From: Congeria kusceri
Taxonomy: Eukaryota; Mollusca; Bivalvia; Myida; Dreissenidae
Assembly: GCA_027627225.1 (NCBI GenBank)
Contig: CM051026.1
Coordinates: 4,444,415-4,508,414 of the forward strand
Reading direction: 5' to 3'
Length of the DNA: 64,000 nt
The notes beneath the pieces are model-generated. The model did not search any database, was not told where the DNA came from, and was given only the letters and a program-made list of their open reading frames with translations. Below are positions 56,140-64,000 of this stretch, piece by piece. The position numbers and the translations under genes are program-made. Positions within the stretch are counted from its first letter, which is position 1; every line of letters starts with the position of its first letter.

Positions 56140-59010
56140 ACGTGATAGCAAGTGGTACGTAGTTGTGTCCTTTATTGTGCAACGCAGTTGTGACGCGTGA
56201 TTGTGTAACGCAGTTGTGACGTTTGTTTGTTTAACGTAGTTGTGTCACAAGATTGTGTTAAGTAGTTGTGTCACGTGATTGTGTTATGTAGTTGTTTCGC
56301 GTGATTGTGTAACGCAGTTGTGTCGCGTGATTGTGTAAAATAGTTGTGTCGGGTGATTATGTTATGCCTAGGTCACACATAGAACGTACATCGTACGATT
56401 TTAAACCAATTTGCAAAATCTTACAGGCGCCGCGCGATTTTAATATTTTGTGCCTCGCGTGTTCACGAAATCAAGCGGGCGCCGGACGGTTTTCGCTGAC
56501 TGACATTGGAAACAAACAGTTTGAGCAACAGGCGGTGACCGGCCGATGACCAGACGACGCCCGTGCGGTCAATATATGAATCGGCGCAGGATGACTGCAA
56601 CTAAAATGTATTGAAAAAGGTATCGAGTCCATGTATCGACAAAACGGGGGCCGCCCTGTGCCTCTACAGGCACAATCCGAGACCTTGGCGATAACTGTAC
56701 ATTGGTCGGCGCCAGGAAGATTCCTACATTATCGCCGTTGAAATCGGACGAAGTTTTTTACGTAGAAAATTCGTACGGTCACCGCCTGATGCAAAAAAAT
56801 GCTGTCCGGTGATCGAACGGTTCCCGGCCGACTTGATTTTCGACATTCCTGACCCCTAAAAACATCACCCGGTCGCCGTTACCTTTTAAGTATTCATTAA
56901 ACTTTGACGGGCGCCGTCCGATGAGCAAATTTGTCAACTGCAACCGCCCGATTGCAACTGCTGCCTGGCGGGCACTGTCCGATATTGCCCGATTTTGAGT
57001 AAAACAGACGCCGTCTGGCGGCAGTTTCTTATTTATGACTGGGGCATTACGTAGTTGTGTTGCGTAATTGTGTTGCGTGATTGTATAACAAAGGGGAGTC
57101 GCATGATTGTGTAACGTAGTTGCGTCGCGTGATTGTGTTACGTAGTTGTGTCGCGTGATTGTGTAACGTTGTTGTATCGCGTGCTTGTGTTACGTCTTTG
57201 TGTCGCCTGGTTGTGTAACGTCGTTGTGTCGCGTAGTTGTGTAAAATTGGTGTGTCCTGTAATTGTGTGTTGTAGTTGTGCCGCCTTGTTGTGTTACGTC
57301 ATTGTGATGCCTGGTTTTGCATACTTAGTTGTGATGCCTGGGAGTGTTACGTAGTTGTGATGCCTAGTTGTGTTACGTAGTTGTGATGCCTGGTTGTGTA
57401 ACGTCATTATGATGCCTGCTTGTTTTACGTAGTTGTGATGCTTGGTTGTGTTACGTAGTTGTGATGCCTGGCGGTGTTACGTAATTCTGATGCCTGGTTG
57501 TGTTACGTAGTTGTGATGCCTGGTTGTGTTATGTAGCTGTGATGCCCGGTTGTGTTACATAGTTCCGATGCCTAATTATGTTACGTGGTTGTGATGCCTA
57601 TTTGTGTTACGTCGTTCTGATGCCTAGTTGTGTTACGTCGTTCTGATGCCTAGTTGTGTTACGTCGTTCTTATGCCTGGTTGTGTTACGTAGTTGTGATG
57701 CCTAGTTGTATTACGTCGTTCTGATGCCTGGTTGAGTAACGTCTTTCTGATGCCTAGTTGTGTTACGTCGTTCTGATGCCTAGTTGTATTACGTCGTTCT
57801 GATGCCTACATGTGTTACGTCGTTCTGATTCCTAGTTGTGTTACGTCGTTCTGATGCCTGGATGTGTTACGTAGTTGTGATGCCTGGTTGTGTTACGTCG
57901 TTCTGATACCTGGTTGTGTTACGTCGTTCTGATTCCTAGTTTTGTTAGTCGTTCTGATGCCTAGTTGTGTTGCGTCGTTCTGATGTCTAAATGTGTTTCG
58001 TCGTTCTGATGCCGAGTTGTGTTACGTCGTTCTTATGCCTGGTTGTGTTACGTAGTTGTGATGCCTAGTTGTATTACGTCGTTCTGATGCCTGGTTGAGT
58101 AACGTCTTTCTGATGCCTAGTTGTGTTACGTCGTTCTGATGCCTAGTTGTATTACGTCGTTCTGATGCCTACATGCGTTACGTCGTTCTGATTCCTAGTT
58201 GTGTTACGTCGTTCTGATGCCTGGTTGTGTTACGTAGTTGTGATGCCTGGTTGTGTTACGTCGTTCTGATACCTGGTTGTGTTACGTCGTTCTGATTCCT
58301 AGTTTTTTTACGTCGTTCTGATGCCTAGTTGTGTTGCGTCGTTCTGATGTCTAAATGTGTTTCGTCGTTCTGATGCCGAGTTGTGTTACGTCGTTCTTAT
58401 GCCTGGTTGTGTTACGTCGTTATGATGCCTAGTTGTGTTACGTCGTTCTGATGCCTAGTTGTGTTACGTCGTTCTGATGCCTAGTTGTGTTACCTCGTTC
58501 TGATGCATAATTGTGTCACGTCGTTCTGATGCCTAGTTATGTTACGAAGTTGTGATGCCTAATTGTGTTACGTCGTTTTGATGCCTTTGTTGTGTTACGC
58601 CGTTTTGTCGCCTGGTTGTGTAACGTCGTCGTGTCGCCTTGTCTTATTCCGTCGTTGTGTGGCCCGGTTGGGTTCCGTCGTTGTGTCTCCTTGTTGTATT
58701 CCGTCGTTGTGTCGTCCGGTTGGGTTCTGTCGTTGTCTCGCTTGGTTTTGTAAGCCGCTGTGACACTTGGATGTGTTCCGGCGTTGTGTAGCCTGGTTGT
58801 TTTCCGTCGTTGTGTCACCTGGTTGTGTTCCGTCGTAGTGTCACCTCGTTGTATTCCGTTGTTGTTCGCCTGGTTGTGTTCCGTCGTTTTGTCACTTGGT
58901 TGTATTCCGTCATTGTGTCGCCTAGTTTTGTTCCGTCGTTGTGTGGCCTGGTTGTGTTCTGTCGTTGTGTGGCCTGGTTGTGTTCCGTCGTTGTGTCATG
59001 GTGTTATTTT
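56140..59010. repeat. 26-bp minisatellite array (tagttgtgttacgtcgttctgatgcc), 2.2 kb plus interruption
   Basis: The left part (56140-56364) and the main part (57050-59010) consist of about 26-bp units. 57661-57960 is repeated at 58024-58330, so a block of 14 units was duplicated with a 363-bp period. The unit drifts from cgtagttgtgatgcctggtt to tccgtcgttgtgtcgcctgg along the array. The array is interrupted by an inverted-repeat element at 56365-57046. Long Cys/Val-rich frames in the array are by-products. Confidence 0.85.
56365..57046. mobile_element. 682-bp inverted-repeat element with TTA target duplication
   Basis: Left end TGCCTAGGTCACACATAGAA; the reverse complement of the right end reads TGCCCCAGTCATAAATAAGAA, clearly related. 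TTA flanks it at 56362-56364 and 57047-57049, and the minisatellite resumes in register on both sides. The interior is GC-rich with many gcccgat, cggtg and gccg phrases. A 3-bp TTA duplication fits PIF/Harbinger-type transposition. No ORF. Confidence 0.7.
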
Positions 59011-59419
59011 GACGTTTATATTGACGCGACTTGTCCTGCTTCTGTTTTACCATGTTTGTTAGTTTATACGATTGAGGTATTTTCTGTTGTTTGAATGCAA
59101 CGATATTTCGTATGTGTGTTATTTAAGGTAACAGTATTTCGTTTAATGACGTATATTAAAACAGTTATTTGAATACCGTTTTTTTATTGTGTTTTACGCG
59201 TATTTTTATTGTACTTATACAATTAGTATACCTACATTTAACAATATGTTGATCAACTGCATTGGGGCTATTGTCTAACAGTGTCCAGATACAATACATA
59301 AAGACAATAAACACCAAGCATAGAGAATTACAGTTTATACAGTTTTTTAGGGGATAATTTCTGGAGCATTGAATCAGTCAGATTTCGCAAACAAGAGCCA
59401 TGAATACAGATTTACTAAC

Positions 59420-60570
59420 CAGGGGCGGATCTAGGATTTTGGGTTGGGGGGAGGGCATACACTTTTAATAGTGCACTTATAATCCCTTTCTGTTGTTTGT
59501 GGGTCTGCAGTGATAAGCTACAGATCCGTATAAAAGATATATGATACATCGTTCTCATCATCATCATCACCACGACGACCATCATCATTCAATGCAATTT
59601 GTTTCACCGAATATATCAGTACTTACCGCACAATGTTCGAAAGACATGTTGGTTCATCTGTATGTCATGAACCTGTTTTGCCAGTAAATTGCCCTTTAAT
59701 GTCACACACGCATCGATAATTATTTGTATTATTTTATTTACCTATTCATGTTCCTCTTTGCGAAGTGAATGCCATTTAAATAGCTTACACGTTCACAGTC
59801 ATGCTCATCAATTGTCTTCAAATGTGCTACGTACTCTGTGTTTTTTCATTGAACCGAACTAACGGACAGACAGACGAGCATGTTTTTACACGAAGTATTG
59901 TGAAAGTACTCGCATGATTCCGTTGCGAAATAATACATTGCAAGTTAAGCCGACTTTGTGTCAATTTCGCTGACTTAGGGTGCCGAAAAATATGAAATCG
60001 CCAGGAATTGGAGCAGACGTTGTGGACACTCCTGTACTTTATCACTTTATATCTTTTTTTAATAAATGCATAAAACAATATAAAATTTGGTATGATTGGC
60101 ATGATTGCGAAATAAACAATGAACAAGAAGTTTGTCGATTTAGATATTTCGGAATTAAACTATTTATTGAAACAAAACTGTAAGTAGTCATTGATTTTAC
60201 TTGAAATCGACTTCAAACCATATTTATTCGAAAATAATAGTTAATATATTAATTTAAAATTTCTAATTTATAAATTAAAAATTTTAAAAATAAAACAAGC
60301 TCATTTTCAAATAAGTTATATATAGCCAGTGTATATAGTTTATCGTTTTTTGATGAACTTTTTGCGCCGGTACTATTGTGTACGTAAGAAATCGTAGGGG
60401 TCAAGCTAGGTCGGGTATATTTTGCGGTATCATTTAATGTGTATCTTTTACCAAAATGAGCAAGCGAAGCGAGCTAAAAAAATTAAGCATATATTTCCAG
60501 TTTTGACCGATTTATATATAACCATATATGTATAATCCGGAAGTTTCCCCCCCCCCCGGATCCGCTAGTG
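59420..60570. mobile_element. 1.15 kb hAT-like non-autonomous element
   Basis: Starts CAGGGGCGGATCTAGGATTT followed by a G-rich run and ends with a C-rich run then GGATCCGCTAGTG: imperfect inverted repeats of the CAGGGGCGGATC type common in hAT-like elements. CTAAC occurs directly on both sides (59415-59419, 60571-60575), shorter than the usual 8 bp. Near the right end 'gagcaagcgaagcgagctaa' is also typical of such elements. A small frame (59980-60183) is not recognised as a transposase. Confidence 0.65.
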
Positions 60571-60575
60571 CTAAC

Positions 60576-61512
60576 TATATGGCACCGAATATTTTGAAAT
60601 TAAATAAACGATATTTATTTGATTTGATTTATATAGTCCTACGGCTGCATTGTATTACCCGATGCGTTTTCGATAGATGGTTGCATTTTGTTTTAAATAA
60701 AAGTATTAGTGCTTCTAACTACCTCATAATTGAACAGCTAAACAAATTTCATTATGGAATATAATAAAATATCATAACAATTAAAATAAAAAGTTTAAAT
60801 ATGATTATACGGCACTTCAATTATTGTGTTTGCGATTAAAATATCATCATCAAACACTTCAGTGGACATAAAAATGCACGTCTAAATAGACAACTGAATA
60901 TAATGTTACTTCTTGGCGAGTTCCTAGCAGTAGTTGCCTTCCGTTGGTTTACTCGACCTGATTATAAGTGTGATATATAGTGTTAATGTTTAACAATTTA
61001 ACCCATGCCTAACCCATATTATTTATTATTAACCAAGGAATTATTTAATTACGTTTTTATTCGCTGACAAAACAATACAACTATACACATGTGAGCTTAA
61101 ATGTGATAAAAAACGTGACTTTATCTGAATTTAAATTGTTAACCATTAACACACTTAAAATCAGGTCGAATTAACTTAAGGGAATGGCTTATGATCGTGT
61201 ATGTATTTTACGGGAGCTCAAAGTAAAAGCATCCGTTTATTGAATCAATTATTTCTATAATATTTCGCTACCAAGAAAGTATCTTTTTAAAACATCATCA
61301 TTCATAAATAGTTATATTATCGTTTTAACTCGAATGGTTATAAAGATAGCTGAGCTTTTGTACTTGCCCCGGTTAACGTGTCTAAGGTTTGGTTAAAGTC
61401 TTATGACTTTGAATCTACATTGTCAGGTTTCATTTTTGGTCGAATATACGTGATGTGCTTATATCTAAAAATGTTTCTTAAATTATTGATCGTGTAGTTG
61501 AATTAAAACTAT
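60576..61512. other. AT-rich stretch with no gene
   Basis: No open frame, RNA or repeat signature is supported. Confidence 0.45.
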
Positions 61513-61900
61513 ACTCTGCGTCCCACGTGGTTTAATTACTACGGATCAGAACTCCAAATCGTTGTTTATCGGCTGATAAACAACGATAATGGTTAGGTCA
61601 CGTCGTTGCATCGCTTTGTTGCGCCAATTTGTTGATTCGGTTGGTTGTGTCACGTCGTAGCATTGTTTGGTTGAGTCATGTCGTTGTAATATCGTTTGGT
61701 TGAGACATGTCGCTGCATAGCTTGCTTATGTCAAGTCGTTGTGCCGTTTAGTTGTGTCACGTCGTTGATTCGCTTGGTTTCGCAACGTCGTTGCATCGTT
61801 CGGTTGTGTCACGTCATTGCATCGTTTGGTTGTGTAACGTTGTTTTGTAGCCTGGTTGTGAGACATGCATGATCTGCTTGGTTGTTAGACATGGTGGTGT
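61513..61900. repeat. ACAACGATAA palindrome followed by a 26-bp minisatellite
   Basis: 61513-61587 has 'acggatcagaactccaaatc' + gttgtttatcggctgataaacaac. From about 61588 units of about 26 bp (gtcacgtcgttgcatcgctt + ggttgt) run to 61900. The array belongs to the same family as 31160-31400 and 56140-59010. Confidence 0.7.
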
Positions 61901-62059
61901 TGTAAGGCTGAATTGAAAAGTATCGTCACATACATGACTTTTCAGGCAAGAGTAAACACCTTTAATGTGTGTTACTTCTTCATTGAATTATGAATACTAC
62001 ACGAAAGTATGCAGGACATGTATTGTTTGTCATTGCTAAGCAAATGTGTCGCAAGCTCT

Positions 62060-62290
62060 CGTGAAAATATTTATATACGCGCATCAGAATGAAAACATAT
62101 AAACAACGATAAAGCGAATATTATTTTGATTCTAACATGACATTACAACATATTCTGCAAATAAAGTTTCTATATTTTACAGTTTCGGAACTACCTTTTG
62201 TGAGTTGTTTATTGGCAATTTTACAACGGATTTGTGTTCGTCTTTATCTATAGAAAACTGCGTTTGCCATGTTACAATTAAGATATAATT
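62060..62290. repeat. ACAACGATAA family copy
   Basis: 'gcgcatcagaatgaaaacat', 'aaacaacgataaagcgaata', 'tatattttacagtttcggaa' and 'ttcgtctttatctatagaaa' occur in the family order. Confidence 0.55.
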
Positions 62291-62335
62291 TTCGTGTGTT
62301 TCGGACGTGCGAGAAAAACAGTCCATTTTGTTTAA

Positions 62336-62829
62336 AGGGACCTGTTCACAGATTGACGATTTGACAATTTTTCTACTTTTTGTCACCGATTCCAAAAATT
62401 AGATAACACTGTATACACGAGAGCAAAATAACACTAACGACCTAGAAACATACTATGAAAACCGTTTCGTTTATGAGTAAGCAACAGTTGAAAATGATGA
62501 ATGTATAAAGCGTTTGTTACGCTAAACGCTGGAATAATGTGGAGTGTTTCTGTTGTTTTCGTTGAAATTGTTGACAACATGTGGAACACTATAAAAAGTA
62601 AATAATGCAGGATGAAATATACAAGTCGGAATGGCACAGTGGTTATGGCGGTAACCTTTTAATCAGGAGGTCCCGGGTTAGTACCCCGGTGGGACCAATT
62701 TTATTTCTTTTTTTTCTAATACTTTTCTTGTTATTATACTTGAGCTTTTTAGTTCCGATACTTAAACATGTCAAGTTATGACATTTAATTGCATACTTAA
62801 AAAATGTGAAAATCTGTGAACAAGTCCCT
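62336..62829 (+). mobile_element. TTAA inverted-repeat element carrying a tRNA-like sequence (copy B, complete)
   Basis: The ends agggacctgttcacagatt and aatctgtgaacaagtccct are inverted repeats with one mismatch over 19 bp. TTAA lies at 62332-62335 on the left; the right flank reads taaaa and has lost or never had a perfect TTAA. At 494 bp this is the reference copy for 12356-13591 and 27800-28083. No protein is encoded. Confidence 0.8.
62625..62698 (+). other. tRNA-like sequence inside the TTAA element, copy B
   Basis: 'aatggcacagtggttatggc' replaces box A, and 'cccgggttagtaccccgg' the box B region with a base change in GTTCGA. The loop around 'accttttaatcagg' lies at the anticodon position. 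More decayed than copy A at the boxes, but the same length and position in the element. Confidence 0.6.
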
Positions 62830-63074
62830 AAAATCGGGCGTGTCTTTATAAAATGTACCCGGAATTACTGTTCATGGTTTCACGTTTCATAAACATTGTT
62901 TTCTCCCCTCATGGTCCAATGGTTTCACTGAAATATACACATATCAAGTAAATATTTATGAAGTGTTTTTGTAATTAATTTGTGATTGTAAAAGGCCTGT
63001 CATCAACCTCGTGGCCCTGCACTCTGGTGGTCTTATAGCGCCTCCTGTCATACGCGACAGAACTCGCACCTGAC

Positions 63075-63290
63075 CCCTCTCCGGTACATCATTCCTCTCT
63101 CGTTCTGGAACTGTCGTCTGCACAAATTGTTGTCTGCGTGTCTGCTGCGTGTCAAGTGTCCAATGTTGGATTGAAACATCCGAAAAGATCGAACCGGAAG
63201 TCTACACACCGAAAGCGAGTGACTCCAATAAACCGTCTTACCTCTTCCTCTCCGTCTTACCCCGTGTAGACTGGTGCACGTGCGACAAGC
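63075..63290 (+). repeat. Interspersed block shared with 50560-50780
   Basis: 'cattcctctctcgttctgga', 'actgtcgtctgcacaaattg', 'gaagtctacacaccgaaagc' and 'ctctccgtcttaccccgtgt' correspond in order to the block at 50560. No minisatellite follows here. Confidence 0.65.
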
Positions 63291-63362
63291 TTCTTGACGA
63301 AAACCCGTTCAAGATAGCCCCATAAAATTGATTGTGAATTTTTGTGAAGTAAAACAGAAGGG

Positions 63363-64000
63363 TTAGCTCGACTTTTCGAAGCTATTCTTCTCAACCCGGC
63401 GTCGGCGTTGGGGCTTGGTTTAAGTTTTTCAAATTAAATTGTTTCTCAGAAATGGCTTGAGTGATTTCATTCAAATTTAATACATTTATTTCCCATATTA
63501 AAATGAACATTTAGGCCAAGTTTGGTATCCCTATAGTTTGAAATTTGTCAAATAATGGGCCGTTTAACACTATTTTACAGATAAGCTATTTAGATATATG
63601 TTACAGTTTGTCGGTAAGCTAGTTTCTCAGGAATGACTTGAGGATTTTATTCAAACTTAAAATGCTTGTTATCTACATTAAAATGAACCCAATTTTGATT
63701 AATAATTTCTCGGTCAAATTCGATAATCAACCAAATCGTCCCAGTAACTGGAGTTATGGCCCTTAAATGTTATTTTATCCCATCATCATGCGGGCATTGA
63801 CGAAATAAACCACCGTGGAATAAACTTTGCTTTTATTTCAACACTGTGGTGATAAAGCAAACACGCGCAGTATTATGATTTTGATGACGCTTTGTTATGT
63901 TTTTCGGAATATTTAGTGTGTTTTAGTGTGTTTTCTTTCGTTTATTTTCAAAATAGAGACAGAAAAATGATGGGATGAATGGAATACTAGGTAATTCTTG
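63363..64000 (+). mobile_element. Helentron-like element, 5' part, cut by the window end
   Basis: Begins 'ttagctcgacttttcgaagc' + tattcttctcaacccgg, like the 5' ends at 2117 and 12390. The core uses the same units as 51540-52621 ('gaatgacttgaggattttat', 'cccatattaaaatgaac', 'taagctagtttctcagg'). The 3' end lies beyond 64000, or the later part (63790 on) is already flanking DNA. Confidence 0.6.

Noticed and set aside
57133..59094. Cys/Val-rich frames that look like membrane proteins
   Set aside because: By-products of the 26-bp minisatellite; they change frame with every indel.

Overview
The window reads as nuclear DNA of a mollusc, most likely a bivalve. It is AT-rich, the real genes are split by GT-AG introns, and it holds a RING-less TRIM-type gene, a tRNA-Asp-like SINE of bivalve type, and many 'pearl'/Helentron-like elements with tandem-repeat cores. 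I cannot name the species. Most of the 64 kb is mobile DNA, its remnants and minisatellites; only three gene models can be assembled.

Layout. 1-4.6 kb holds tandem-core repeats, a Helentron-like element with a SINE nested in it, and two exon-like scraps. 4.68-8.85 kb is an intact three-exon gene for a 566-residue protein with two B-boxes, a coiled coil and an NHL-like propeller. 9.9-11.8 kb is a decayed LINE reverse-transcriptase pseudogene. 12.4-13.6 kb is a TTAA-flanked inverted-repeat element that carries a tRNA-like sequence and is itself split by a Helentron-like insertion. 15-22 kb has SINEs, another Helentron-like element and an 81-bp satellite.

23.7-28.9 kb is a 5.2 kb unit with related ends (CCCAGC...GCTGGG) and subterminal ATCGGGCCGATATC-like repeats. 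It encloses an intact six-exon gene for a 417-residue DUF4806 protein. 28.9-31.4 kb holds minisatellites and small inverted-repeat elements.

33.3-44.6 kb is the most striking object: an 11.3 kb foldback-like element. Its terminal inverted repeats are arrays of a 61-bp unit, and the order of variant units is mirrored between the two ends. It contains one gene of about 1,466 codons with N-terminal Cys motifs, a region I read as a FEN1/XPG-type nuclease core with its acidic residues in register, and a C-terminal CXC-like Cys cluster. Two in-frame stop codons break the gene near its N-terminal third. I infer that this is a DNA transposon and its nuclease or transposase.

45-64 kb holds long minisatellites (a 24-bp family and a 26-bp family, the latter interrupted by an inverted-repeat element with a TTA duplication), a hAT-like non-autonomous element, further Helentron-like pieces and a second complete copy of the tRNA-bearing TTAA element. 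No host gene was recognised right of 28 kb. Many long open frames in the window are by-products of repeat units whose length is a multiple of three.
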